A stretch of 57,935 bases of DNA from an uncultured Clostridia bacterium. GTDB taxonomy: Bacteria > Bacillota > Clostridia > Oscillospirales > Acutalibacteraceae. Both the position numbers and the translations under genes were made by a program. Of this stretch, positions 8,264-16,300 are shown piece by piece. The notes under the pieces were generated by a model. The model saw only the letters and a list, made by a program, of their open reading frames with translations, was not told the DNA's origin and ran no database searches. How positions within the stretch are numbered: the first letter of the stretch is position 1; every line of letters begins with the position of its first letter. The stretch lies in assembly GCA_945912145.1 (NCBI GenBank), contig CAMEBF010000013.1:1-57935 (forward strand), read 5' to 3'.

Positions 8264-9755
8264 AGCCAAACCTATCAATTCCGGCAGCAACACGTAAAAT
8301 TTTCCGGGCGTCCGAAGCGGTCACCTTATCGTTAAAATCCACATCGGCGGCAATCTGCGCATCCTCACTCAAATCTTCAAGCTGCGCCGAAAAACGAAGC
8401 GCAAGTCTGGCGTCCACCGCTTCTACCTTGCCGTTAAAATTCACGTCTCCTGCGATGATTTCCTTTCGTCTGCTGACAGTATACATAAAAACGGCGGAAA
8501 AATCACCGTATATCACCTTTACGGGATATTGTCCCTCGACTGCGGGATTGATGCTGTGTTCAAGCTGATATCCGTCGGTCAACAGCTTCTTTTCGCCGCT
8601 GTTATACACGAGATAAACCTTGAGATTGCTGAAATCGACCGCGCCGCCGACATAATTGCCGACATACGTCACATCGCCGACCGCAATCCCCACCTCCTCA
8701 AGCGGCAGAACGGTATAGTCGAATGCGACATAGCGATCCATATAGTAAATCCGGGCCGTAAACGTGCCGACCTGCTGATTGTTGTATTCGATATTGAAAT
8801 CCGTGATCGTCTCCGTCAGTCCATTGTCATAGGTCGCGATCAGCTCGAAATCCTCATTGCGAAACGTCTGCCCTTGATAGAGCGTCAGATTCGCAGGGAG
8901 CTTGTTGAGCTTGAGATCGACCACATTTTTCTCGGAAACATAAACCGAAAACGACGCGCGGATCTCGGGATAAAGATATGTGACAATGACGGTGTGCGTG
9001 CCGGGCGTCAGCGTCGTATCGCCTTCCTGCACGCCGGATATGACGTACTGAGACCGATCGAGCACAATGCCCTTTCCGTCGTCGCGTCCGTCGCTGAAAT
9101 ACGCCGTAACCGTCATGCCGTCGAACGAAACCGGCTCGCCCTCGACATACGCCGTCTTATTCGGCAATGTCAGCACAATGCCCGTGACGGGAACCTTGGC
9201 TACCGTGATCGGGAACTGTGTAGAAAATCCGCCGTAATAGACCGTGACCGTTTTCTCTCCGTATGTATCGAGGTTCGGGAATGCGACAGTGTAGCCGGTG
9301 ACTTCCATCTGTGACTCCTGTTCGTCATCGAAAATCAGCGCGACGGTCAGACCGTCGATCTCGGCACTCTCCTCCCCCTCAATATAGACGGTCTTATCCG
9401 GGAGTCGCGTCACGGTAAGCCCTTTTGCACCCTCGATCCTGCCGCCGGTAATGGTCGGCATGGAATCGACATAAGCAACGTCGTTGCGCAGATCGATCCA
9501 GCCGTAAACGGAATCGAAAACCGTATAGCCGTAATGACCGGCCACCTTGATGACATTCAGATACGCGCCCTTAACGGCTGTCGTCTTGAAATCAATCGAA
9601 GTCTCAAACGTCGCATACAAACGCGTACCGCCGTCAGCCGTTACCAGATAGGAACCGGGTTCATAGGAATCCTTCGCGTTTGCCGTCAGGAGAAACGGGA
9701 AAGAAGACAATAACAGACAAACGGCAAGGATAAACGAACCGAGTCTTTTTTTCAT
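8256..9755 (-). CDS. Secreted SH3/Ig-like (Big_3) protein with C-terminal type I dockerin
   Basis: 499 residues. The signal peptide (residues 1-27, ending TANA) is followed by an SH3-like segment (about 32-95, ending YGWIDLRND). About four bacterial Ig-like domains of the Big_3 kind span 110-430, recognisable by repeated GLTVxxxF/YxDG and ...VTVxYGG patterns. Residues 436-495 are a duplicated dockerin with calcium loops DVNFNGKVEAVD and DVDFNDKVTASD. No enzymatic domain is seen. It probably docks to a cohesin on the cell surface or on a partner protein. The RBS AAAGGAGATGGG and a perfect promoter lie upstream. It opens a run with nth, secA and guaA, an odd place for such a gene. Confidence 0.88.
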   Translation of the reverse strand: MKKRLGSFILAVCLLLSSFPFLLTANAKDSYEPGSYLVTADGGTRLYATFETSIDFKTTAVKGAYLNVIKVAGHYGYTVFDSVYGWIDLRNDVAYVDSMPTITGGRIEGAKGLTVTRLPDKTVYIEGEESAEIDGLTVALIFDDEQESQMEVTGYTVAFPNLDTYGEKTVTVYYGGFSTQFPITVAKVPVTGIVLTLPNKTAYVEGEPVSFDGMTVTAYFSDGRDDGKGIVLDRSQYVISGVQEGDTTLTPGTHTVIVTYLYPEIRASFSVYVSEKNVVDLKLNKLPANLTLYQGQTFRNEDFELIATYDNGLTETITDFNIEYNNQQVGTFTARIYYMDRYVAFDYTVLPLEEVGIAVGDVTYVGNYVGGAVDFSNLKVYLVYNSGEKKLLTDGYQLEHSINPAVEGQYPVKVIYGDFSAVFMYTVSRRKEIIAGDVNFNGKVEAVDARLALRFSAQLEDLSEDAQIAADVDFNDKVTASDARKILRVAAGIDRFGYE

Positions 9756-9795
9756 AATCCCATCTCCTTTGCGGTATCACGCTATAATTAAAAAT

Positions 9796-9824
9796 ATTAT
9801 AATATATTCGCGTGATAATGTCAA
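9796..9824 (-). promoter_or_regulatory. Promoter of the dockerin protein gene
   Basis: Minus strand TTGACA (9824-9819), 17-base spacer, TATAAT (9801-9796). Located 40 bases before the ATG at 9755. May drive the downstream nth-secA-guaA run as well. Confidence 0.85.
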
Positions 9825-9856
9825 ATCCTATCCCAAAGAAAATTCAGGATAATAAC

Positions 9857-9886
9857 AAAAAAACGGGAAAGTTTTTGTCTTTCCCG
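9857..9886 (-). terminator. Terminator after the SpoIIQ-like gene
   Basis: Stem CGGGAAAG (9864-9871) / CTTTCCCG (9879-9886), followed on the minus strand by a run of seven T. Confidence 0.85.
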
Positions 9887-9894
9887 CCTTATAA

Positions 9895-10626
9895 TCATTC
9901 GTAATATCCCATCACTTCGAGCGGATCGACAATCTCTCCGTCCACGCGGATCTCCAGATGCAGATGCGGAAAGTCCGCGTCCGACTCCGAGGGGATCGCG
10001 CTGAGCGAGCCGAGCATCTGTCCCTGTGAGATAATGACGCCCTTTTTGATTTCTTCCGACGGTTCCACACCGCAGTAGGTTGCCGCTACACCGCCGCCGT
10101 GATCGATCACAATCGTCGAACCCATCAGGGGATCGTCTTTGATTTCTTTCACGATGCCGTCGGCAATCGCTTTTACACAGTCGCCGTCCGCGCCGTTGAA
10201 ATCCACGCCGTCATGCGTCCGCCAGTCTCCCATCACAGCACTGTAGACAGGAATGCCACGACTGTAATCCTTTCCGATGTCCGTGCCCATCGGCAGCAGA
10301 TAGGAGGTCGGCGCGCTGCGCGTCGTCGCCTCGACCGTTGTCTGCGTTGTCTCATCACGGATTTCGATCATGCCCGCCGTCGTGATCTCCGTTGCGGGAA
10401 CAATCATCGTCGTGTCCTTCCGGGGATCGGGTACGTCGTCTTTTTCAGAGTCCACATTCTGTTCCGCCGTCGTCTGCGGCGCAGTCGTCTCTTTTTCTGT
10501 TTCACGGTTGCCGACGACAGCCAGCGCAAGTACGGCCATCAAAACAGCGCACACGCCAAGCGAAACGGCGCTTCTCTTTATCCGGGAATGAATCTGCTCG
10601 GTTTTCTCGTTTTCATCATTCATCAT
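9895..10626 (-). CDS. Membrane-anchored M23/LytM protein, probably SpoIIQ-like
   Basis: 243 residues from the ATG at 10626 (MMNDENEK), chosen because GGGAGGAAAGAG lies just upstream; an open frame extends to 10725. A short cytosolic N-terminus leads to one TM helix (about 18-38), then a Thr/Glu-rich linker and a C-terminal LytM domain. The zinc ligands of active M23 enzymes are present: His and Asp in DWRTHDGVDF and HxH in PHLHLEI. The sequence around DWRTHDGVDF, ADGIVKEI, STIVIDHGGG and PHLHLE resembles clostridial SpoIIQ, which pairs with SpoIIIAH across the engulfment septum. A generic peptidoglycan endopeptidase is the alternative. A weak forespore-type promoter candidate lies upstream. 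Confidence 0.75.
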   Translation of the reverse strand: MMNDENEKTEQIHSRIKRSAVSLGVCAVLMAVLALAVVGNRETEKETTAPQTTAEQNVDSEKDDVPDPRKDTTMIVPATEITTAGMIEIRDETTQTTVEATTRSAPTSYLLPMGTDIGKDYSRGIPVYSAVMGDWRTHDGVDFNGADGDCVKAIADGIVKEIKDDPLMGSTIVIDHGGGVAATYCGVEPSEEIKKGVIISQGQMLGSLSAIPSESDADFPHLHLEIRVDGEIVDPLEVMGYYE

Positions 10627-10646
10627 AATGTCTCTTTCCTCCCGTT

Positions 10647-10675
10647 GAGTACTGTCATTAGTTTGAACAAAAAGG
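10647..10675 (-). promoter_or_regulatory. Possible sigma-F-type promoter
   Basis: Minus strand GTATA, 14 bases, then GTTCAAACTA. This is one mismatch from the GGnnAnAnTw -10 pattern of forespore sigma-F. It sits between the upstream terminator and the LytM gene. Short motifs of this kind also occur by chance. Confidence 0.25.
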
Positions 10676-10705
10676 AAAAAGATATACAAAAGAACGCAAA
10701 AAAAC

Positions 10706-10735
10706 ATAAAATGCGGCAGTTTCACAACTACCGCA
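10706..10735 (-). terminator. Terminator after the IPQTG repeat protein
   Basis: Stem TGCGGTAGTT / AACTGCCGCA on the minus strand (10735-10712; one T-G wobble) with a 4-base loop and a following TTTTATG T-rich tract. Confidence 0.8.
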
Positions 10736-10756
10736 TATTTTCAGTTTCAGGAAATA

Positions 10757-11293
10757 TTACGCTTCTTTTTTCTTGCTCAGGACGATGAACGCACCGGCTG
10801 CGATCGCGCAGATTGCGAAAGCGGAAACCATGCCGTTATCAGTACCCGTCTGAGGAATCGTCGTGGTGTTATTATTGCCCGCAACAGCAGTCGTGGGGGC
10901 AGCCGTCGTCGGATCGGAAGCAGAATTCGTCGAATCGGGAGCAGCCGTTGTCGGATCATCTCCACCGCCGCCGATTCCGCCGATCAGGGAACCAATGTCA
11001 AGACCGCCGAGAATATCCGTCAGACCGCTGAGATCCATATCTCCGAGAAGTCCGGTGATGGCATTGACGTCAAGTCCTTCAAACAAGCCTGTAATCATGC
11101 TCAAATCAAGACCTTCCAATGCGCCCGTAATGGAGCTGAGATCGAGACCTGCAAACATATCGGTAATCGTGCTCGGATCAAAATCCGCAAAGGCAGCGGA
11201 AATCTCACCGGACTCAGTTTCTGCAGCGAAAGAAACGACTGAGAATGAGAAAGCAAGTACAAGCGCTATCAAAACAGCTAAAACTTTTTTCAT
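10757..11293 (-). CDS. Surface protein with six 12-residue repeats and an IPQTG sorting signal
   Basis: 178 residues. Signal peptide 1-24 (VVSFAAE). Residues 37-108 are six tandem 12-residue units: DFDPSTITDMFA, GLDLSSITGALE, GLDLSMITGLFE, GLDVNAITGLLG, DMDLSGLTDILG, GLDIGSLIGGIG. An Asp/Thr/Ala-rich linker follows (DPTTAAP repeated). The end is a sortase-type signal, IPQTG, then a hydrophobic span and KKKEA. The protein is therefore expected to be wall-anchored by a sortase accepting xPxTG. No sortase gene is in the window and the repeat fold is unknown to me. The RBS is AAAGGA. Two good minus-strand promoters lie upstream and a terminator follows. Confidence 0.8.
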   Translation of the reverse strand: MKKVLAVLIALVLAFSFSVVSFAAETESGEISAAFADFDPSTITDMFAGLDLSSITGALEGLDLSMITGLFEGLDVNAITGLLGDMDLSGLTDILGGLDIGSLIGGIGGGGDDPTTAAPDSTNSASDPTTAAPTTAVAGNNNTTTIPQTGTDNGMVSAFAICAIAAGAFIVLSKKKEA

Positions 11294-11367
11294 AACGAAA
11301 CAATCCTTTCAACATATAAAGAATAAAGATTCTGAGAAATGAAGTAAAAACATTCATTACTGTGCTA

Positions 11368-11396
11368 ATAATACTCCGAATTCGTAATTTTGTCAA
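11368..11396 (-). promoter_or_regulatory. Proximal promoter of the IPQTG protein gene
   Basis: TTGACA (11396-11391), 17 bases, TATTAT (11373-11368), about 75 bases before the ATG. Confidence 0.75.
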
Positions 11397-11529
11397 TCGT
11401 TAAAATAAAATTTAAGAATTTTCAGCAAAATCACAAAAAACGAGGTATCTGTTTTATTAATTTTGCCCAGTTTTCTCCAATAAATTCACAGCGAACCCGA
11501 TCAGCAAGCTTATCTTTCGGTTCATTTAT

Positions 11530-11558
11530 AGTATACTGCTTTTTTGTTGCGATGTCAA
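11530..11558 (-). promoter_or_regulatory. Distal minus-strand promoter
   Basis: TTGACA (11558-11553), 17 bases, TATACT (11535-11530). It also faces the IPQTG protein gene. No open reading frame of note lies between the two promoters, so it would give a long leader or a small RNA. Confidence 0.6.
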
Positions 11559-11632
11559 CCGGAAAAATAAATTTTCGCCGCGTTATTTTTGTTCTGTTTT
11601 CGTCATACTAAGAGAAGAAAGGAGGCGCAAGC

Positions 11633-11803
11633 ATGGAACGGTACAGCAAAAACGGCAAAAAGCAAGGCGGCCATTTTCCCGAGGAACAGCGCAAGCTCTG
11701 GAACTGCACGGACGGTAGGAACATCACAAGCGACGTACTCGGCAGCTATTCGGGCACCGATGAAGACGAAGAAGAGCCTGTCCAGGACGCGGACGATCTG
11801 TAA
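11633..11803 (+). CDS. Small acidic hypothetical protein
   Basis: 56 residues starting MERYSKNGKK and ending in an acidic tail, EEEPVQDADDL. The RBS AAAGGAGG is 8 bases before the ATG, which makes translation convincing. The ending (SYSGTDEDEEEPVQDADDL) resembles a short conserved protein often found in Clostridia genomes without known function. It has a basic, hydrophilic N-terminal half and no signal peptide or TM segment. It lies upstream of, and in the same direction as, the M42 peptidase genes, but a separate promoter follows it. Confidence 0.7.
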   Translation: MERYSKNGKKQGGHFPEEQRKLWNCTDGRNITSDVLGSYSGTDEDEEEPVQDADDL

Positions 11804-11831
11804 CAATTCATTTTCGAAAGCAAAACGGCTC

Positions 11832-11859
11832 TTGCATTTTTCTCCCTATGTATTATAAT
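11832..11859 (+). promoter_or_regulatory. Promoter of the M42 peptidase operon
   Basis: TTGCAT (11832-11837), 16 bases, TATAAT (11854-11859), 30 bases before the first ATG. Confidence 0.7.
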
Positions 11860-11888
11860 GGTATAGAAGAAAGAAAGGGAGCATCATC

Positions 11889-12911
11889 ATGGATTTGAAA
11901 CAGATACTCGGGAAGCTGACAGCGGGCGCCGGTGTTTCCGGCGCAGAGCAGACGCTCACGGCCGCGCGGCAACTTCTGACGAAATATGCCGACGTCAAAA
12001 CAGACGCGCTTGGCAGCGTCATCGGCTCGGTCGGCGCAGGCAAACCGCATATTCTGCTCGACGCACATCTCGACCGCATCGGGCTGATCGTCACGGCGGT
12101 TGACGAATCGGGTTTTTTGCGCGTCGACAAATGCGGCGGCTGCGATGCAAGAGTCCTCTCCGCCGCCGAGGTGACGGTATGGGGAAAAAAACCGCTCTAC
12201 GGCGTCGTGACAAGCACACCTCCTCATCTGGCGAAAAAAGAGGACGGTTCCGTTGCGCCGTCTTTTGACAAATTGTATGTGGACATCGGTCTGTCCTGCG
12301 ACGAAGCGAAAAAAATCGTCTCTCCGGGTGACAGAATCACGATCGACGCGCCGATCCGTTCTCTTGCGGGCAGCCGCGTCACGGGTGCCGCGATTGACGA
12401 CCGCATCGGCGTGGCAACGCTTCTGCGCGTATTGGATATTCTGAAAGAGAAAAAAATCAACAGCAAGGTCTCTGTTCTCTTTTCCGTGCAGGAGGAGACG
12501 ACGGAAGCCGGCGGCAAAACGGGAGCATTCGGCATTGCGCCGGACGAAGCCATCGCCGTAGACGTCAGCTTTGCACGAGCACCCTCTGTCTCCGCAACCG
12601 AAAGCGGAGAGCTCGGCAAGGGCGGAATGATCTGTATTTCGCCGTCACTCTCCTATGAGATGTCGCAGGAGCTGATGCGCGTCGCCGAAAAGCAGGGCAT
12701 TCCCTATCAGACGGAGGTCTGTCCCGCCTCGACGGGAACGAATGCCGATGTGATCGCCGTATCGAGAGTGGGCGTCAGAACGGGGCTCGTTTCGATTCCG
12801 ATCCGCAATATGCACACACAGGCGGAGCTCGCCGATCTAAACGATGCCGAAGCCGTCGCACAGCTCATTGCCGCCTATATTCTCAGCAGGGAGGTCGAAA
12901 ACAATGCTTGA
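11889..12911 (+). CDS. M42 family aminopeptidase, first of a pair
   Basis: 340 residues. The fold is the dinuclear-metal M42 aminopeptidase (TET/glutamyl-aminopeptidase or deblocking aminopeptidase type). Metal and catalytic positions are visible: His60 (LDAHLDRIG), Asp170 (AIDDRIG), Glu202-Glu203 (SVQEETT), Asp225 (AVDVSF) and a His in RNMHT. It is cytosolic, with no signal peptide. The RBS is AGGGAG. Its last 8 bases overlap the start of a second M42 gene, so the two are translated together and may form mixed oligomers or split substrate ranges. Probable role is trimming peptides from proteolysis. Confidence 0.92.
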   Translation: MDLKQILGKLTAGAGVSGAEQTLTAARQLLTKYADVKTDALGSVIGSVGAGKPHILLDAHLDRIGLIVTAVDESGFLRVDKCGGCDARVLSAAEVTVWGKKPLYGVVTSTPPHLAKKEDGSVAPSFDKLYVDIGLSCDEAKKIVSPGDRITIDAPIRSLAGSRVTGAAIDDRIGVATLLRVLDILKEKKINSKVSVLFSVQEETTEAGGKTGAFGIAPDEAIAVDVSFARAPSVSATESGELGKGGMICISPSLSYEMSQELMRVAEKQGIPYQTEVCPASTGTNADVIAVSRVGVRTGLVSIPIRNMHTQAELADLNDAEAVAQLIAAYILSREVENNA

Positions 12912-13917
12912 TCTGATCAAAAAACTGAGTCTTCTCTGCGGCACGTCCGGCCGTGAACAACCAATCCGCGACGCGATTCTTACCGAAATCGACGGCCATT
13001 GCATCTGGCATATCGACGCTCTCGGCAATCTGATCGCGTTCAAAAAAGGCAGGCAAACGCCGAAGCATACTATTATGTTTGACGCGCATATGGATGAGGT
13101 CGGCGTGATCGTCACCTACATCGAGGACGACGGTCTGTTACGATTCGGCAAGGTCGGCGGCATCGACACCAAAGTGCTGCTCGGTCGGCAGATTCAATTT
13201 GAGCAAGGCGCCGTCGGCGTTGTCGGCGTCAAGCCCGTGCATCTGCTCAAAGGCGATGAAAAAACGCAGATTCCGGACGGCGACAGCCTCTATATCGACA
13301 TCGGTGCGTCAACGAAAGACGAAGCCGCGGGGCTCGTCAGAATCGGCGAGACAGGCGTATTCTGTTCGGATTTCGTCGCGTTCGGCGATCATAAAATCAA
13401 GGGAAAAGCCCTCGACGACCGCGTCGGCTGCGCGATTCTTGTCGATCTGATCCGTTCGGAGCTGTCCTACGATGCGTATTTTTCGTTCTCCGTTCAGGAG
13501 GAGATCGGACTGCGCGGTGCGGCGGCGTCCGCTTACGGCATCGATCCTGATTACGCGATTGTTCTGGAAACGACGACCGCGGCGGACATCATCGACGTGC
13601 CCGACCACAAAAAGGTCTGCCGTCTCGGGAACGGCGCGGCTGTTTCCTTTATGGACGGCGCGACGCTCTACAGCAAGGAGCTTTTCGACGCGGCGTTCCG
13701 TGTCGCCGGAGAAAGGGGTATCCGCATTCAGCCGAAAACGGTCATTGCAGGCGGCAACAACGCCGGTTCGATTCACAAAACGAGAGCCGGCATCAAAACC
13801 GTCACGATCAATACGCCATGCCGCTATCTGCACTCTCCGTCCTGCGTCTGCGACACACGGGATATCGGCAGTGTCCGTCAGTTAGCGGAAGCGCTTCTGT
13901 GTGAATTTGCCCGATGA
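12904..13917 (+). CDS. M42 family aminopeptidase, second of a pair
   Basis: 337 residues from the ATG at 12904 (MLDLIKKLSLLCG), which has GGGAGG 9 bases upstream; the open frame extends further 5' without a good start. The M42 residues are His62 (DAHMDEVG), the Asp pair in ALDDRVG, Glu-Glu in SVQEEIG, Glu in VLETTTA and His in RYLHSPS. It is related to but clearly distinct from the preceding gene. Its stop overlaps the next ATG (ATGA), continuing a tightly coupled operon. Confidence 0.92.
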   Translation: MLDLIKKLSLLCGTSGREQPIRDAILTEIDGHCIWHIDALGNLIAFKKGRQTPKHTIMFDAHMDEVGVIVTYIEDDGLLRFGKVGGIDTKVLLGRQIQFEQGAVGVVGVKPVHLLKGDEKTQIPDGDSLYIDIGASTKDEAAGLVRIGETGVFCSDFVAFGDHKIKGKALDDRVGCAILVDLIRSELSYDAYFSFSVQEEIGLRGAAASAYGIDPDYAIVLETTTAADIIDVPDHKKVCRLGNGAAVSFMDGATLYSKELFDAAFRVAGERGIRIQPKTVIAGGNNAGSIHKTRAGIKTVTINTPCRYLHSPSCVCDTRDIGSVRQLAEALLCEFAR

Positions 13918-14600
13918 TCCGACTGCTGACACCGGACAGGGAAGCTGACTTCCTGCGGTTCTGCGAAAGCGAACCGACAGGCGCGGTACTCACGACCCGT
14001 CTTGCGGCATACGGACTGACCGACAACCACACTATGTTCTGGTATGCGGAGGACGAAAACCACAATCTGACGGCGGCCTGCGGCATGATGGACGGCATTT
14101 TATTGGTCTGCGCGAACGAACAGACGAACCGATCAGAGCTGACAGCCTTTTCAACAGTCGTCGGCGCGCGTGAAATCACCTACGGAGAAGCCGCCTTTCT
14201 TCTCTGCTATCACGGCGGACAGTCGGACGAACAAACGACGATCGTCACCGGAGAAAATCTCCGAGATATTTTTCCCGTCATTTTTGAAAACGATCCCGAT
14301 CGGGACGCATTTTTCGCAGACTGGTACACAGACGCGTCACACAAGCTGCGTCACGGACTGATTCACGGCAGAAGTCTTTATGCGGACGGACGCTGTGTTT
14401 CAGCGGCTCTCACAAGCGGCGAAACGGAAAAAATCGCTGTCATTTCATCGGTCGCGACGCGGGAAGCATACCGGGGACGGGGCTTCGCTTCAAAGGTCGT
14501 CCGTTCGCTGGCATCTTCCCTGCCGAAAACCGTTTACCTGATGACAAACGATCAAAAAACAAGAGACTGGTATCAATCCATCGGCTTCACACCGATCTGA
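13914..14600 (+). CDS. GNAT family N-acetyltransferase
   Basis: 228 residues. The C-terminal 90 residues hold the acetyl-CoA binding signature (VATREAYRGRGFASKVV) and the final motif (TNDQKTRDWYQSIGF) of GNAT enzymes. The N-terminal part is a divergent GNAT-like half. The start overlaps the peptidase stop by 4 bases. Genes of this kind beside aminopeptidases may acetylate amino groups of small molecules, but the substrate cannot be read from the sequence. Confidence 0.85.
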   Translation: MIRLLTPDREADFLRFCESEPTGAVLTTRLAAYGLTDNHTMFWYAEDENHNLTAACGMMDGILLVCANEQTNRSELTAFSTVVGAREITYGEAAFLLCYHGGQSDEQTTIVTGENLRDIFPVIFENDPDRDAFFADWYTDASHKLRHGLIHGRSLYADGRCVSAALTSGETEKIAVISSVATREAYRGRGFASKVVRSLASSLPKTVYLMTNDQKTRDWYQSIGFTPI

Positions 14601-14643
14601 ATCAATTATACATTGTAAATTATAAAGACAGGAGCGATCTGAC

Positions 14644-15993
14644 ATGAAAAAAACTTCTCCCCTGGCGTCAACACAGAAGACCTCCGGCTTTCGTATGTGG
14701 CTCCTCATCTGGGGTCTGGGCATCGCCGGACAAATCTGCTGGAACATGGAAAATCAATGGTTCAACACGTTTGTTTACGCAAAGATCGGCAAAGATCCCT
14801 CCATCATCACGGGAATGCTGATCTGCAGCGCGCTTGCGACCACGTTTTCCACCTTTTTCTTCGGCACATGGGCGGACAGAACCGGCAAACGCCGTCTCTT
14901 CATCGCCATCGGCTACATACTCTGGGGTATCTTTACCATCTGTTTCGGTCTGACGCAGTTTATCAGCCAGAGCTTTTACGTTCTGGCCGGCGTACTGGTC
15001 GTACTGGCGGATACCGTCATGAGCTTTTTCGGTTCGATGGGTAACGACGCAGGCTTCAACACATGGACAAATGACATGATGACCGACAAAAACCGGGGAC
15101 AGATCGGCGCGGCTCTCGCGACACAGCCCGTCATCGGCACGATCCTCGGCACGCTTTTAGGCGGTCTGCTCGTCGGCGACGACGACAACTATATGCGGCT
15201 GTTCCTCGTCATGGGTATTTTCGTCATACTCTTCGGCGTGCTCTCACTTTTCATCATGAGCAAGGGAGACGACGTGGAGCCATCCGTCCGTGGCTCGTTC
15301 GCCAAGCAGTTTTTCAGCGTGTTCAACTTCAAAAAATTCTTTGCGCTCAAGGAGCTGGTCTGGGTCAATATCGCGGTGTCCGTCTTTTTCATCGGCTTCA
15401 ACGTCTACTTCGCCTACATGGGCAATTACATCATCTATTATCTCGGTTACACCGCCGATATGATGGGCATCATCGAAGCCGTTCCGCTGCTGCTTGCCAT
15501 GCTGACGGCGATTCCGATGTCTTCCCTGATCAACAAGAACAAACACATTCCGCTGTCCATCGCGGCGGTATTCGTCAACATCGCGGGACTGCTGATTATC
15601 GCACCGATCAAAGCGGCGAACGTAGATAACACGCAGATCTTCAACTGGCGCATCTGGCTGGGAATTTTCCTCGTGGGCGTCGGCTATGTCGCAATTCTGC
15701 AAACGACGAAGGTCTGGACGAAGCAGCTTTACCCCAAGGACAGCAAGGGCCAGTTTGAGGGCATCTGGATCCTGTTCTTCGTGCTGATTCCGATGATCGG
15801 CGGCTCGCTCATCGGTGAAGCGGTCGTCAAGACAAGCGGCGAAACCTTCCTCGATGCGGCCAGCGGACAAATGAACTATATCCCGAACGGCAATATTTTC
15901 TATGTCGGCGCGGTTATCATTCTGCTTTCACTTGTGCCGATCCTGATGACGTCCAGATACTATAAAAACAGGCTGAAAGAGACAAATAAATAA
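14644..15993 (+). CDS. MFS transporter, probably 12 TM helices
   Basis: 449 residues. The N-terminus (MWLLIWGLGIAGQICWNMEN) begins TM1. The TM2-TM3 loop has the MFS-type motif GTWADRTGKRR. About twelve hydrophobic spans are seen, split by a central loop near 200-225. It resembles the MFS_2/GPH-like sugar or cation-symporter group, but the substrate is not evident. The RBS is ACAGGAGCGATCTGAC before the ATG, 43 bases after the acetyltransferase. A clear terminator closes the operon. Confidence 0.85.
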   Translation: MKKTSPLASTQKTSGFRMWLLIWGLGIAGQICWNMENQWFNTFVYAKIGKDPSIITGMLICSALATTFSTFFFGTWADRTGKRRLFIAIGYILWGIFTICFGLTQFISQSFYVLAGVLVVLADTVMSFFGSMGNDAGFNTWTNDMMTDKNRGQIGAALATQPVIGTILGTLLGGLLVGDDDNYMRLFLVMGIFVILFGVLSLFIMSKGDDVEPSVRGSFAKQFFSVFNFKKFFALKELVWVNIAVSVFFIGFNVYFAYMGNYIIYYLGYTADMMGIIEAVPLLLAMLTAIPMSSLINKNKHIPLSIAAVFVNIAGLLIIAPIKAANVDNTQIFNWRIWLGIFLVGVGYVAILQTTKVWTKQLYPKDSKGQFEGIWILFFVLIPMIGGSLIGEAVVKTSGETFLDAASGQMNYIPNGNIFYVGAVIILLSLVPILMTSRYYKNRLKETNK

Positions 15994-16008
15994 GTACCAA
16001 TAAACAGT

Positions 16009-16040
16009 GCCGGTCTGAAACAAATCAGGCCGGCTGTTTT
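16009..16040 (+). terminator. Terminator after the MFS gene
   Basis: GCCGGTCTGA / TCAGGCCGGC stem (one G-T pair), 6-base loop, then TGTTTT. Confidence 0.85.
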
Positions 16041-16105
16041 GCACATCAATACGTATAGAAAATATTTGCAATAACGAAGCAGGAACACCGTAAGATAATT
16101 AAAAA

Positions 16106-16236
16106 TCAAGCCCGCAGGGCTTCCGAATCATTTGCCGCAGGCAAAAACATCACTCCTGCGTAGCCGGAACATCACAGTCCGCAGGACTGCATCACTTGCC
16201 CCGCAGGGACAAACATCACAGCGGCACAAAGCGACG
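16106..16236. repeat. Array of short palindromes separated by CATCAC
   Basis: Successive small hairpins around CGCAGG or CGTAGC cores (for example AGTCCGCAGGACT, TTTGCCGCAGGCAAA) are each followed by CATCAC, at 16148, 16170, 16190 and 16214. The hairpin arms differ but the CATCAC link is constant. The first unit (TCAAGCCCGCAGGGCTTCCG, extending to 16129) recurs exactly at 41664-41687. It lies between two operons and has no coding potential. It is not a CRISPR: the spacing is only 20-24 bp and the variable parts are palindromes. Confidence 0.75.
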
Positions 16237-16237
16237 C

Positions 16238-16272
16238 AAACGGCGTCCGGATCGAATCCGGACGCCGCTTTT
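16238..16272 (-). terminator. Terminator after the first giant secreted protein
   Basis: 12-bp stem CGGCGTCCGGAT / ATCCGGACGCCG (16241-16252 and 16256-16267) with a 3-base loop. TTT follows on the minus strand and TTTTATTTT on the plus strand, so it may work in both directions. Confidence 0.75.
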
Positions 16273-16300
16273 ATTTTGTTGTTATGCCGTCAGCATTCGC

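Larger units (their letters stand above)
11294..11632. other. Intergenic control region, no gene seen
   Basis: AT-rich. It holds the two minus-strand promoters for the repeat protein and, at its right end, the RBS of the small plus-strand gene at 11633. Nothing else is recognisable. Confidence 0.5.

Noticed and set aside
16106-16236. CRISPR array
   Set aside because: CATCAC is only 6 bp, spacing is 20-24 bp and the intervening parts are palindromes; no cas genes are nearby.
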